This document shows, in pieces, positions 8,196 to 17,090 of a DNA stretch of 64,000 nucleotides. This stretch comes from Acidaminococcus massiliensis (lineage in GTDB: Bacteria > Bacillota > Negativicutes > Acidaminococcales > Acidaminococcaceae), in assembly GCF_900095825.1 (NCBI RefSeq), contig NZ_LT608315.1:200318-264317 (forward strand), given 5' to 3'. A program made the translations under genes and the position numbers. The notes under the pieces were generated by a model that searched no databases, was not told the origin of the DNA, and saw only the letters and a list, made by a program, of their open reading frames with translations. Each line of letters begins with the position of its first letter. Positions within the stretch are counted from its first letter, which is position 1.

Positions 8196-8837
8196 TTACC
8201 GCAGGGCCGCTACCGCTTCCTGCATATCCGGGGCGCCAAAGACAAAGGATCCAGCCACCAGCACATCGGCCCCCGCTTCCCGACAGGCCTTGGCGGTTTC
8301 TCCATTGACTCCGCCGTCCACTTCGATCAGGGCCTTCAGCCCCCGATCCTGGATCATTTTCTTCAGCCGGCGGATCTTATCCACGCTGGAAGGAATAAAT
8401 TTCTGGCCGCCAAAACCAGGGTTCACGCTCATGATCAGGATCATATCCGCATAGGGCAGGATCTCTTCGATCTGACACAAGGGCGTTGCCGGATTTAGGG
8501 CCACTCCAGCCTGGATTCCCTTGGTGTGGATGGTCTGGAGCAGCCTGTGGAGATGATGGGTGGCTTCTGCATGGACACAGATCAAATCGGCGCCGGCGGC
8601 AGCAAAACTATCCACATAGTTTTCCGGGTTCTCCACCATCAGATGGCAGTCAAAGAACATCTCCGTCCGTTTCCGCAGGCATTTGACCACTGGAGCTCCA
8701 AAGGTCAGATTGGGAACGAACTGGCCGTCCATGACGTCGATATGGCACCAGTCGGCTCCGGCATCCTGGATACGGGCCACTTCTTCCCCCAGGCGGGAAA
8801 AATCAGAAGACAAAATAGAAGGCGCAATGATGGTCAT
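8196..8837 (-). CDS. rpe: Ribulose-phosphate 3-epimerase
   Basis: Interconverts ribulose-5-phosphate and xylulose-5-phosphate in the pentose phosphate pathway. The 213-residue TIM barrel carries [16 protein letters not shown] at the N-terminus, [42 protein letters not shown] and LIEVDGGVN, which together give the metal ligands and catalytic aspartates. The start at 8837 is preferred: it forms an ATGA overlap with the rsgA stop and has a GAGG site upstream. The rsgA-rpe order after a PASTA kinase and its phosphatase is a common Firmicutes arrangement. Confidence 0.96.
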   Translation of the reverse strand: MTIIAPSILSSDFSRLGEEVARIQDAGADWCHIDVMDGQFVPNLTFGAPVVKCLRKRTEMFFDCHLMVENPENYVDSFAAAGADLICVHAEATHHLHRLLQTIHTKGIQAGVALNPATPLCQIEEILPYADMILIMSVNPGFGGQKFIPSSVDKIRRLKKMIQDRGLKALIEVDGGVNGETAKACREAGADVLVAGSFVFGAPDMQEAVAALR

Positions 8838-9721
8838 GATTTCTTTCCTCTTTTCTTTTGTTCCGCCAGTTCCTGACGGATCGTACAATAGGAGGCATAA
8901 CGGCTGGAGGCGATTTCCCCCCGTGCCACCGCAGCCTTGACTTCACAGTCTGGTTCATGGGTATGGGTGCAGCCGGTGAAACGGCAGCCGTTTTCCCTCT
9001 GCTGGATTTCCCGGAACCCAGCTGCCGCATTCTCCATCTGGAGTTCCGACAGGTCGATGTTCCCAAAACCAGGGGTATCCACGATATACCCCCCTGCAAA
9101 AGGGAGCAGTTCTGCAAACCGGGTGGTATGCCGTCCCCGTCCGATTTTGCTGCTCACATGACCGGTTTTCAAGGTGAGGGACGGATCCAGATGGTTCAAG
9201 AGAGTGGATTTACCCGCTCCTGAAGGTCCTCCGAAAGCCACCGTATTCCCCCTGACTTGTTCCAGGATAGGTTCCAGCCCCAAGCCTTCCCGGGCCTGGA
9301 TGGGGAATACCGGATAGCCCAGCGGCTCATAAATGGATTGGAACTGTGCCACCAGCCCTTCCGGAGCCAAATCTTTCTTGTTGAGGACCAGGGCCGCCGG
9401 AATACCGGCGGCTTCCGCCAGGGCCAGGAGTTTATCCACCAGCAGGAAGCTAGGGTCGGGATCTCCGCAGGCGAAGACCGCCATCAGACAATCCAGATTG
9501 GCAACCAGAGGACGTTGGAGGAGATTTTTCCGGGAAAGGACCTCCCGGATCATCCCTTCCGTGCCCCGTGCTTCCAGTTCTACCCGGTCGCCAGCCGCCA
9601 TGATGAACCGTTTCTGCTTCATCCGCCCCTTCACTTTGCAGGTATATAGCTGTCCGTCGTCTCCGGCCACATAGTAATAGCCGTTGTAAGTCTTGATGAT
9701 TCTCCCAGTTGCTGTACTCAC
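8834..9721 (-). CDS. rsgA: Ribosome small-subunit GTPase RsgA
   Basis: A 295-residue circularly permuted GTPase that helps late 30S assembly. It has an N-terminal OB-fold (about 1-70), then the permuted G motifs: LNKKDLAP (G4) before [14 protein letters not shown] (G1), then [12 protein letters not shown] (G3). The C-terminal zinc knuckle has the cysteines and histidines of [16 protein letters not shown]. It overlaps prkC and rpe by four bases each, consistent with translational coupling. Confidence 0.96.
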   Translation of the reverse strand: MSTATGRIIKTYNGYYYVAGDDGQLYTCKVKGRMKQKRFIMAAGDRVELEARGTEGMIREVLSRKNLLQRPLVANLDCLMAVFACGDPDPSFLLVDKLLALAEAAGIPAALVLNKKDLAPEGLVAQFQSIYEPLGYPVFPIQAREGLGLEPILEQVRGNTVAFGGPSGAGKSTLLNHLDPSLTLKTGHVSSKIGRGRHTTRFAELLPFAGGYIVDTPGFGNIDLSELQMENAAAGFREIQQRENGCRFTGCTHTHEPDCEVKAAVARGEIASSRYASYCTIRQELAEQKKRGKKS

Positions 9722-11682
9722 AGGGCTTTGTCCTCCGCCAGTTCTCCGTTTACATAAATCTGGACGCTGGCACCGGATCCCACATTCACAGTCCGGGTGA
9801 TCCGGGTTCCAGGGGCCACTGCATCCGAAAAGATGGTCCGAGTGCTGCTGTCATCCGATACGATGATCTTCACATTTTTGGCATTGCCGCTGCCCGGTAC
9901 CGTATAACCGATGGTCCGGGTGCTCCCGCCGCTGCCGGAACTGCTCCGACTCTTCTTTTCTTCCTTTTTCCCAGCAGATATCACCAGGCTCACTGTAGAG
10001 CCCTTGTCCAGCACAGCACCGCTGTCCGGGCTGCTGGAGAGGACTGTATCCTTAGCTTTATCGCTTTCCGCCGTCTGGATACTGCCAATGGTCAGCCCCA
10101 TACTGCTCAGCTGGGACCGAGCATCCGACAGGCTCAGGCCGGTCAAGCTGGGCACCACAGTCTGGTTCCCGCTGATGTTCATCACCAAATCCACACTGGT
10201 CCCTTCACTGACTTTCTGTTTGGGGGCGATGCTCTGGGAGATCACAGTTCCCTGTGGCGCACCGGCTTCATATTTCACAGTGACGCTGCCCACTTTCAGT
10301 TTGGCCTTTTCCAGCATAGCAGTAGCCTCTGCCAGTGTCTTTTTCTTCAGGTCCGGCACCACTCCAGGTTCCGGTCCCTTGCTGACCACCAGTTGGATCT
10401 TCCGTCCAGCCTTGACCCTGCTGTGAGCGGCTGGATTCTGTTTGATGATCACTCCCGGGGTGGCCTTGGCATCGTATTCTTCCGTCAAGGTATACCCCAA
10501 TTTATCCTTGGTCAGGATGGCTTCCGCCTCCACAATGGTCTTGCCCTTCAAGTCCGGGACCGTCACATCGCCGCTGGTATATCCCAGGATGGCATAGATG
10601 ATCCCGCTGAGGACCACGATGGCCGCCAAGAAAAACGCCAGCAGCTTCTTTTTCCCATACCGTTCCAGCAGGCTGTCCTTTTCTTCAGCGTTCTCCTTTT
10701 CCGGTTTTCTGTCTTTTTCAGGCTGCCCAGTCCCTTCGGCTTTCTGGGACTGGAGCAGTCCATCCAGCATATCGCTTTTGCTGATGACCATGGTTTCGTC
10801 ACTGACGGGCTTCTTCCTGGGCTGGGTCCAAGCCTCTTCCTCCAGGCCCGTATCCCCCAGGAGATGAGCCTGGGCATGTTTCAGGTCTGTCAGGAAATCA
10901 TCTGCCGTGGCATAGCGCAGCCGGGGATTCTTGGCCAGGGCCTTGGTGATGATATTGTCCAGATAATAGGGAATGTCCGGATCATACCGCCGGGCCGAAG
11001 GCGTGGAAGATTCCAAATGCATCCGTGCCACTTCCAAAGGGGTATCCCCGTCATAGGGCAATTTCCCGGTCAGCATTTCGAACAGCACCACACCCAGGGA
11101 ATACAGGTCCGACTGAGGAGTCACAGGCTGTCCCGCGGCCTGTTCCGGGGAAAGATAATAGACCGATCCGATGACATTCTTATCAGAAGCATTGCTAGGC
11201 TGCCCAAAAGCACGGGCGATGCCGAAATCGGTGATTTTGGGCACTCCTTTGGTGTCGATCAGGATGTTCTGGCTCTTGACATCGCAGTGGACGATGGAAT
11301 GATCATGGGCCTGCTTCAAAGCTGAAGCAATGCCGATGGCATAACGGACCGCCGTCTTGTAATCCAGGGCCCCGTTTTCTTCGATTACTTCCTTCAGGGA
11401 ACGGCCTACCACATATTCCATGACAATATAGTAAATGTCATTTTCATTGCCACTGTCATAAATATTGACAATATTGGGATGGGACAGGCAGGCTGCATTG
11501 CAGGCTTCCTGGCGGAAACGGGCCACGAACTGCTTGTCCTGGATGAACTGATCCCGGAGGATCTTGATGCCCACATCCCGGTGGAGGACCGTATCATAGC
11601 CATGGAACACTTCGGCCATACCGCCTCCGCCGATTTTGTCAATGATTTCATAACGGCCATTGAGCGTTATTCTTCCTTCCAT
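9718..11682 (-). CDS. prkC: PASTA-domain Ser/Thr protein kinase (PrkC/PknB type)
   Basis: A 654-residue receptor kinase that senses muropeptides or lipid II and phosphorylates division and envelope proteins. The kinase domain (about 8-270) has GGGGMAEVF, the ATP lysine in VGIKIL, HCDVKSQNIL, ITDFGIA and SPEQAAGQ. A juxtamembrane linker precedes one membrane segment (LLAFFLAAIVVLSGIIYAIL, about residue 345). Three PASTA repeats follow, starting near VTVPDLKGK, GVVPDLKKK and TVVPSLTGL, and a C-terminal beta-rich tail of about 85 residues ends the protein. The catalytic loop reads HCD, not HRD, so the activation loop may not need the usual arginine clamp. It overlaps the phosphatase gene by 16 bases. 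Confidence 0.96.
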   Translation of the reverse strand: MEGRITLNGRYEIIDKIGGGGMAEVFHGYDTVLHRDVGIKILRDQFIQDKQFVARFRQEACNAACLSHPNIVNIYDSGNENDIYYIVMEYVVGRSLKEVIEENGALDYKTAVRYAIGIASALKQAHDHSIVHCDVKSQNILIDTKGVPKITDFGIARAFGQPSNASDKNVIGSVYYLSPEQAAGQPVTPQSDLYSLGVVLFEMLTGKLPYDGDTPLEVARMHLESSTPSARRYDPDIPYYLDNIITKALAKNPRLRYATADDFLTDLKHAQAHLLGDTGLEEEAWTQPRKKPVSDETMVISKSDMLDGLLQSQKAEGTGQPEKDRKPEKENAEEKDSLLERYGKKKLLAFFLAAIVVLSGIIYAILGYTSGDVTVPDLKGKTIVEAEAILTKDKLGYTLTEEYDAKATPGVIIKQNPAAHSRVKAGRKIQLVVSKGPEPGVVPDLKKKTLAEATAMLEKAKLKVGSVTVKYEAGAPQGTVISQSIAPKQKVSEGTSVDLVMNISGNQTVVPSLTGLSLSDARSQLSSMGLTIGSIQTAESDKAKDTVLSSSPDSGAVLDKGSTVSLVISAGKKEEKKSRSSSGSGGSTRTIGYTVPGSGNAKNVKIIVSDDSSTRTIFSDAVAPGTRITRTVNVGSGASVQIYVNGELAEDKAL

Positions 11683-12398
11683 TCTGCAGCCTCCAAATCA
11701 ATGACAATAAAAGAGATGTTGTCGTCCCCACCGGCGGTCATAGCTCCGTTCATCAGGCCGTCTGCCAGCCTTTCCAAGTTCCGGTCTCCCATGATCCGTT
11801 CGATTTCCGCTTCTGTGATCATATTGGTCAGTCCGTCAGAACAGACCAGCAGTTTCTGGGCCCCGTCCAAGAGGACCTCGAAGGTATCCACCTGGACTTG
11901 AGGGTCCACCCCGATGGCCCGGGTGATCATATGCTTCTGAGCAGACGCCTCTGCTTCCTCCCGTGTCATCTGTTTCTGCCGCACCAGTTCCGCTACATAG
12001 CTGTGATCACTGGTGACCTGGCGCAGGGTCCCTTCCTGCCACACATAGATCCGGCTGTCCCCCACATGGGCCACGAAAGCGCTGTGGGAATTGGGCAGAT
12101 AGACCGCTGTGAGGGTCGTCCCCATACCGGTGAAATTTTCTTTTTCCCGGGAAAGTTCCCAGATTTTTTTATTGATATTCTGGATACTCCGTTCTAAAAA
12201 CGGAAGGATCTCCTTTCTTCCCAGTCCTGACAAATCCAGACGGCCCAGCTGATGGACTGCTTCATAGCTGGCCACTTCCCCCGCATCTGCTCCGCCCATG
12301 CCATCGGCAATGGCATACAGATCCGGTTCCCGTACCAGGATGCTATCCTCATTATTGGGACGCACCATTCCCCGGTTGGTCCGGCTCACTGCTATCAT
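11667..12398 (-). CDS. stp: PP2C-type protein phosphatase, partner of PrkC
   Basis: A 243-residue metal-dependent phosphatase that reverses PrkC phosphorylation. PP2C motifs are present: RGMVRPNNEDS, ADGMGGADAGEVAS, VGDSRIYVW, HSYVAELVRQ, LLVCSDGLTNM and GGDDNISFIVI; the aspartates bind two metal ions. The start codon follows the rlmN stop directly (TAA then ATG), so the two are probably cotranscribed and coupled. Also called prpC in Bacillus. Confidence 0.95.
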   Translation of the reverse strand: MIAVSRTNRGMVRPNNEDSILVREPDLYAIADGMGGADAGEVASYEAVHQLGRLDLSGLGRKEILPFLERSIQNINKKIWELSREKENFTGMGTTLTAVYLPNSHSAFVAHVGDSRIYVWQEGTLRQVTSDHSYVAELVRQKQMTREEAEASAQKHMITRAIGVDPQVQVDTFEVLLDGAQKLLVCSDGLTNMITEAEIERIMGDRNLERLADGLMNGAMTAGGDDNISFIVIDLEAAEWKEE

Positions 12399-13457
12399 TT
12401 ACTTCCGTGCCTCCTTTAATGCACTGGCCCGCAGCTGCCCGCAGGCCGCATTGATGTCCTTTCCCATTTCTTTCCGGACGGTCACGTTCAGCTTCCTTTT
12501 TTTCAGCAGCTGGAAGAACCGGTCCACTGCCTGATCGGTGGGACGGGCAAACCCCTTTTCCGGAACCGGATTGGCCGGGATCAGATTGATGACACACTCT
12601 CTGTGTTCCAAGGCATCTGCCAGACGCCGGGCATCTTCCGGACGGTCGTTGATCCCGTCCAGAAGGATGTATTCATACATGACCTGCCGGCCATTGCTCT
12701 TTTCATACGCATCGGCCGCCTGGATCACTTCCGGATAGGGATATTTCCGGTTGATGGGCATCAATCGGTTCCGCAGTTCCTGGGAAGCCCCGTGAAGAGA
12801 GATGGCCAGATTGATATTCCTGCCCTGGGCCGTCAATTCTTCGATTCCCGGGACCACCCCGCAGGTGGAGACAGTCATATTGCGATAGCCTATACACTGG
12901 CCCCGGTCACTGTGGAGGATATCCAGAGCCTTGAGCACATTGTCCAAGTTCAGCATAGGTTCCCCGCTGCCCATGACCACCACCCGGCTCACCCGTTCTC
13001 CCTGAGGCTGGAGTCCGCTCTGGAAGAAATACAGCTGGGCCAGGATTTCCGCCGCCGTCAAGTTCCGGACAAAGCCATGGAGCCCGCTGGCACAGAAGGC
13101 GCAGTTCATGGCACAGCCCACCTGGGACGACAGACATACGCTGTAGCCGTAATCATGGTGCATGAGCACAGTTTCCACCGTGGCTCCGTCCGTCAGTCCC
13201 AGGAGCACCTTGTGGGTCAGTCCATCCTGGGACCTATATTCTTTCAGGACCTTCACCTGGGCCGTGGCAATGGTATACTGGTCCGCCAGCTGCTGCCGGG
13301 CTTCCTTGCTCAGGTTGCTCATCTGGGCAAAATCGGTAGCAGCTTTTTCATAAAGCCAGCGGAACACCTGCTCTGCCCGGAACTTCTTCATGCCCAGGCC
13401 GCCCAGTTCCTCCTGAAGTTCTTCCAGGGTCAATCCCATGATTTCTTTTTTACACAT
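12399..13457 (-). CDS. rlmN: Dual-specificity RNA methyltransferase RlmN
   Basis: A 352-residue radical-SAM enzyme that makes 2-methyladenosine in 23S rRNA (A2503) and in tRNA. The cluster motif CAMNCAFCASG (CxxxCxxC) is at about residues 115-125. The N-terminal substrate domain starts LTLEELQEELGGLG, and SGEPMLNLDNV plus the late cysteine in KDINAACGQLR match the family. The ribosome site overlaps the rsmB stop. A second possible start lies six codons in (13439), but it has a poorer ribosome site. Confidence 0.95.
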   Translation of the reverse strand: MCKKEIMGLTLEELQEELGGLGMKKFRAEQVFRWLYEKAATDFAQMSNLSKEARQQLADQYTIATAQVKVLKEYRSQDGLTHKVLLGLTDGATVETVLMHHDYGYSVCLSSQVGCAMNCAFCASGLHGFVRNLTAAEILAQLYFFQSGLQPQGERVSRVVVMGSGEPMLNLDNVLKALDILHSDRGQCIGYRNMTVSTCGVVPGIEELTAQGRNINLAISLHGASQELRNRLMPINRKYPYPEVIQAADAYEKSNGRQVMYEYILLDGINDRPEDARRLADALEHRECVINLIPANPVPEKGFARPTDQAVDRFFQLLKKRKLNVTVRKEMGKDINAACGQLRASALKEARK

Positions 13458-13466
13458 GGTGCGTTC

Positions 13467-14807
13467 TCACTTTCGTTTGGCAAAAAGACAGAGATAAAAC
13501 CCATTGATTCCATCCCGCTGGGGCAGGATCTGGAGCTCTTCCAGGCTTTCTCCCGTCACCGGATGGGAAAAAGGAACAGAAACGAACTCTGGATGTTTTT
13601 CCAGGAACCATTTCCGCATCCGGGTATTTTCATCCTGTTCCAGGGTACAGGTACTGTAAAGCAGACGGCCCCCCGGTCTCACATAGCGTGCTGCATTTTC
13701 CAGGATTTTTTTCTGTAAAGGGGGAAACTGGCTAAGAGACCGTTCCTCCTTCGTCCAACGGGCTTCTGCCCGGCGGTTCAGTACCCCCAGTCCGCTGCAG
13801 GGGGCATCCACCAGGACCCGGTCCGCTCCATTTTCCCATTCTGGGACAAAGACGGTTCCGTCCTGCTTTTCTGTCCGGATACACTGGATGCCCAGGCGGT
13901 GGGCATTCTCCCGGACCAGTTCCAGCTTGTGGTCATAGAGATCCAGAGCTAGGATTTCTCCCCGGTCCTGCATTTTCTGAGCCAGATGGGTGGTCTTTCC
14001 CCCCGGTGCACTGCACAGATCCAAGATCCGTTCTCCGGGCTGGGGATCCAATACTGCCGCATCCAGCATGGAGCTTTCGTCCTGGATGTAGATATCCGGT
14101 CCGAACTGTTCCACAAGGATTTCCAAAGAAGGGAGGCTGTCACAGATGAGCCCGTCAGGGGACCAGCGTGAAAGATGAGTCGCGATGCCTTTTTCCGCCA
14201 GTTTCTTTTGGAGGCTCTCCCGGCTCTCCCGAAGGGTATTCACCCGGAAAGAAAAGGCCGGACGTGCGTTGTCGAAACGGCAGAGTTTCACCGCTTCTTC
14301 CAGTCCGTAACGGAATTTCCACCGCCGGACCAGCCATTCTGGATGGTAATATTCCAAAGCAATCCGTTCCAGTTCATGTTCCGGTCCCTTGGGGAACTTC
14401 CACTGGTCCCTGGTCCGTGCCAGCTGCCGCAGCGCTCCGTTCACCAGTTTGGCAGCTCCTTCATGGACCCATTTCTTCGCCAGTTCCACGCTTTCGTTGC
14501 AGGCGGCAGAGACGGGGATCCTGTCCAGATACAGCAGCTGATAAGCCCCCAGACGCAGGATCACCAGCACCAGCGGATCCAGTTTCCGCAGCGGCCGGTT
14601 CACCACTCTGGACAGGTACCAGTCCAGCGTCCCCATGGTCTTTACCGTTCCGTACACCAGCTCCGTAGCCAGTTTCTTGTCCAGGGCCGACAGGGGCGCC
14701 CTGCGCAGTCCCTGGGCCAGAGCCAGATTTGCATAAGCTCCCTTGAGAAAGATTTGTTCCAATATCAGTAAAGCGGCTTCCCTTGGATTCTTCCCTGTTT
14801 CCTTCAT
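13467..14807 (-). CDS. rsmB: 16S rRNA cytosine-967 C5-methyltransferase RsmB (Sun)
   Basis: A 446-residue SAM-dependent rRNA methyltransferase. The N-terminal NusB-like RNA-binding domain is about 1-140. The catalytic domain has the SAM loop LCSAPGGKTTHLAQK, the motif DAPCSGLGVLNRR and the nucleophile region LLYSTCTLEQDEN. It overlaps DUF116 by four bases, as part of the run def-fmt-DUF116-rsmB-rlmN-stp-prkC-rsgA-rpe, which is largely conserved in Firmicutes. Confidence 0.95.
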   Translation of the reverse strand: MKETGKNPREAALLILEQIFLKGAYANLALAQGLRRAPLSALDKKLATELVYGTVKTMGTLDWYLSRVVNRPLRKLDPLVLVILRLGAYQLLYLDRIPVSAACNESVELAKKWVHEGAAKLVNGALRQLARTRDQWKFPKGPEHELERIALEYYHPEWLVRRWKFRYGLEEAVKLCRFDNARPAFSFRVNTLRESRESLQKKLAEKGIATHLSRWSPDGLICDSLPSLEILVEQFGPDIYIQDESSMLDAAVLDPQPGERILDLCSAPGGKTTHLAQKMQDRGEILALDLYDHKLELVRENAHRLGIQCIRTEKQDGTVFVPEWENGADRVLVDAPCSGLGVLNRRAEARWTKEERSLSQFPPLQKKILENAARYVRPGGRLLYSTCTLEQDENTRMRKWFLEKHPEFVSVPFSHPVTGESLEELQILPQRDGINGFYLCLFAKRK

Positions 14808-15577
14808 TGTCCTTCCTCTTCCAAAATAAATGACCGTATGGCCTCTTCGATTTTTCCCATATCTGCCCGGGTATTGAAACAGGGTCCGTTGGGACGTTCG
14901 TTCAGTACTCCGATGACCGGCAGCGGAAACACATCCTGGATCCCGCTGGTCAGGTCCCGTTCACAGGCCACCGCCAGGATGGCCTTGGGCCGGGCTTTCT
15001 TTACCGCCTGCCGGGCCAGGGTCCCGCCGGTGGCAATGGCCACATGGACTCCGTATTTTCTTGACAGAGCCAGCAGCTGCCCCACTCCGCACCGGCCGCA
15101 TTGATGGCAGTTGTTGATGTCCCGGGTCACTTTATAGGGACAGGTATCCAGTTGGATGCAGTGGGGGGTCAAGATCAGCAGCCGGTTGGCCGGCACTCGG
15201 ATATGCTGCCGCCGGACCAGATGGTTGCTCACTTCGATAAAAGACTGCTCCACCCGCCGTTTGGAAATGCCCATGAGCTTTCCCAGGAAAAGAGCCAGCG
15301 GATAGAGGAAATTGATGATGTGCCAGGCCCAGAAATAAAAGAACCGGATGGTAGGAAAGCCCAGGATGGCCAGGACGATTCCCACCACCCCTGAACAGAG
15401 GGCCAGGATCACCAAGAGAACACCCCAGCCCACCACCCGGGGCAGCCAGGGATGGAGCTGGGTAAGCCCCGGCACCATGATCTGCCACAGGCCGTAGCCC
15501 GCCCCGGCCGCCAAAAGGACAGCCAAGGAGGCCAGTGCAATAAAAAGCCGTTTTTTCGGCCGGAATCCCATACTCAT
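14804..15577 (-). CDS. DUF116 domain membrane protein
   Basis: A 257-residue protein with two or three N-terminal membrane helices (about residues 10-32 and 48-85). A cytoplasmic DUF116 domain follows, with the cysteine pattern HCIQLDTCPYKV, NCHQCGRCGVG and later VACERD, suggesting a bound metal or Fe-S centre. DUF116 genes usually sit between fmt and rsmB in Firmicutes, exactly as here; the function is not established. It starts three bases after the fmt stop and overlaps rsmB by four bases. Confidence 0.85.
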   Translation of the reverse strand: MSMGFRPKKRLFIALASLAVLLAAGAGYGLWQIMVPGLTQLHPWLPRVVGWGVLLVILALCSGVVGIVLAILGFPTIRFFYFWAWHIINFLYPLALFLGKLMGISKRRVEQSFIEVSNHLVRRQHIRVPANRLLILTPHCIQLDTCPYKVTRDINNCHQCGRCGVGQLLALSRKYGVHVAIATGGTLARQAVKKARPKAILAVACERDLTSGIQDVFPLPVIGVLNERPNGPCFNTRADMGKIEEAIRSFILEEEGQ

Positions 15578-15580
15578 GAT

Positions 15581-16516
15581 TTATGCCAGCCTGTCTCCAG
15601 CCTTCACATGCTTGCCATTGATGAAAGGCGCAGCAGCCATCCGCTTCTTTCCTTCCGGCTGGCATTCCAAGATTTCCAGGCTGCCTTGGCCGCAGGCCAC
15701 CCAGAATCCCCGGGAATCTGCCCGGAGCACGGTCCCTGGAAGATTTTGGCCAGTAGTTTCCAATACCCGGCTTTTCCAGATCTTCAGCCGTTTGCCATCG
15801 GGCAGCAGGGTGAAGGAGCCCGGCCAAGGATCGAAGGCACGGATCTGATTGTGGAGTTCCTCCGCCGTTTTGTTCCAGTCCAGTTTCTCCATGTCCCGGG
15901 TGATGAGGGAGGCATAGGTAGCCTCTCCTGCCGGCTGCGGCACCGGCTTAAGGTTCCCTGCGGCAAGCTGGGGAATGGTATCCAGGAGCAGCTGGGCGCC
16001 CTTTTCCTTCAAGATGTCATGGAGTTCTCCCTGGGTCATCTCTGGGCCCACCGGTACAGATACTTTGCTGAGCATGGCGCCAGTATCCATTCCCACATCC
16101 ATCTGCATAATGGTCACGCCGGCTTCCGTCTCTCCCTTTAGGATGGCATAATGGATGGGAGCCGCTCCCCGGTATCGGGGCAGCAGGGAAGCATGGACGT
16201 TGATGCAGCCGAATCGGGGCAGATCCAGCAGGCTTTTGGGCAGGAACTGCCCAAAAGCCGCCACCACAATGAGCTCGGGCTGGAGCTTTTCCATTTCTTC
16301 CTGGAATCCCGGGGTCTTCACCCGTTCCGGCTGGAGCACTGGCAGACCTTGGGTCAGGGCATATTCCTTCACAGCGCTCATCATCACTTTGTGGCCCCTT
16401 CCTTTGGGACGGTCCGGCTGGGTGACAACCGCAACGATTTCATATTGATTGGATTCCACCAGGGCCTTCAGGCTGGCCGCAGCAAATTCCGGAGTTCCCA
16501 TAAATACGATTTTCAT
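15581..16516 (-). CDS. fmt: Methionyl-tRNA formyltransferase
   Basis: Formylates initiator Met-tRNA using 10-formyl-tetrahydrofolate. The 311-residue protein has MGTPEFAAASLKALV at the start, the catalytic region INVHASLLPRYRGAAPIHYAIL (split here for length: INVHASLLPRYRG then AAPIHYAIL) with the essential His and Asn, GVTIMQMDVGMDTG, and a C-terminal anticodon-arm-binding domain with AFDPWPGSF. It overlaps def by four bases, the classic def-fmt pair. Confidence 0.96.
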   Translation of the reverse strand: MKIVFMGTPEFAAASLKALVESNQYEIVAVVTQPDRPKGRGHKVMMSAVKEYALTQGLPVLQPERVKTPGFQEEMEKLQPELIVVAAFGQFLPKSLLDLPRFGCINVHASLLPRYRGAAPIHYAILKGETEAGVTIMQMDVGMDTGAMLSKVSVPVGPEMTQGELHDILKEKGAQLLLDTIPQLAAGNLKPVPQPAGEATYASLITRDMEKLDWNKTAEELHNQIRAFDPWPGSFTLLPDGKRLKIWKSRVLETTGQNLPGTVLRADSRGFWVACGQGSLEILECQPEGKKRMAAAPFINGKHVKAGDRLA

Positions 16517-16989
16517 GCGTTTTCTTCCTTTGGTTTGGCAGAAAGGCTGATGGCCTTGTCAATGAACAGGATTCCTTCCAGATGATCACATTCGTGCTGG
16601 AGTGCCCGAGCCAAGAGGCCCTCTGCCGTCAGCCGGTAATGGTCCCCCTTCCGGTCCTGGAAATGGACGGTGATCTGGGCAGCCCGTTTGACCTCCCCCT
16701 CATAATCAGGTACACTGAGACAGCCTTCCGAATCCACTGCTTCTCCCACCGGATCCGTCAGCACCGGATTCACGAATTCCCGGATGCCTGCACCGTCCCC
16801 GGCGTCAATGACCACCAGCCGTTTGCTGAGGCCGATCTGAGGTGCCGCCAAACCGCAGCCATTGGCCGCATACATAGTCTCTGCCATGTCTTTCAGCAGA
16901 CGGCCCAGTTTTTTATCAAATTTGGTAACAGGGACGGCCTTTTCCCGGAGGATCGGGGCTCCTACTTTTACAATATCATAGATTGCCAT
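16513..16989 (-). CDS. def: Peptide deformylase
   Basis: Removes the formyl group from nascent proteins. The 158-residue metalloenzyme shows all three motifs: GCGLAAPQIGLS (motif 1, about residues 45-56), EGCLSVPDY (motif 2, metal Cys) and LQHECDHLEGILF (motif 3, metal His residues with the catalytic Glu). The start at 16989 has a GGAG site upstream. It is the first gene of the def-to-AsmA run and has its own extended -10 promoter. Confidence 0.96.
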   Translation of the reverse strand: MAIYDIVKVGAPILREKAVPVTKFDKKLGRLLKDMAETMYAANGCGLAAPQIGLSKRLVVIDAGDGAGIREFVNPVLTDPVGEAVDSEGCLSVPDYEGEVKRAAQITVHFQDRKGDHYRLTAEGLLARALQHECDHLEGILFIDKAISLSAKPKEENA

Positions 16990-17022
16990 ATATCATCGAC
17001 TCCTATCGCAATTTTACTCTCT

Positions 17023-17031
17023 ATTATACCA
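17023..17031 (-). promoter_or_regulatory. Extended -10 promoter of the def-fmt operon
   Basis: On minus, TGGTATAAT forms an extended -10 (TATAAT at 17023-17028, TG at 17030-17031). There is no good -35 because the priA terminator occupies that position, consistent with extended -10 use. It lies about 35 bases upstream of def. Confidence 0.6.
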
Positions 17032-17038
17032 TAGGAGA

Positions 17039-17074
17039 CAAAAAAGGGGGGTGTGAAAAAATTCACACCCCCCG
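17039..17074 (-). terminator. Terminator after priA
   Basis: On minus a G/C-rich stem (GGGGGGTGTGAA pairing with TTCACACCCCCC) is followed by TTTTTTTG. It ends the metK-priA transcript before def. The adjoining 17075-17090 is a small GC palindrome (GGTCGCG/CGCGACC). Confidence 0.9.
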
Positions 17075-17090
17075 GTCGCGACCCGCGACC

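Noticed and set aside
9709-11325. Long plus-strand open frame opposite prkC
   Set aside because: Antisense shadow; no ribosome site or domain, while prkC is unambiguous on minus.
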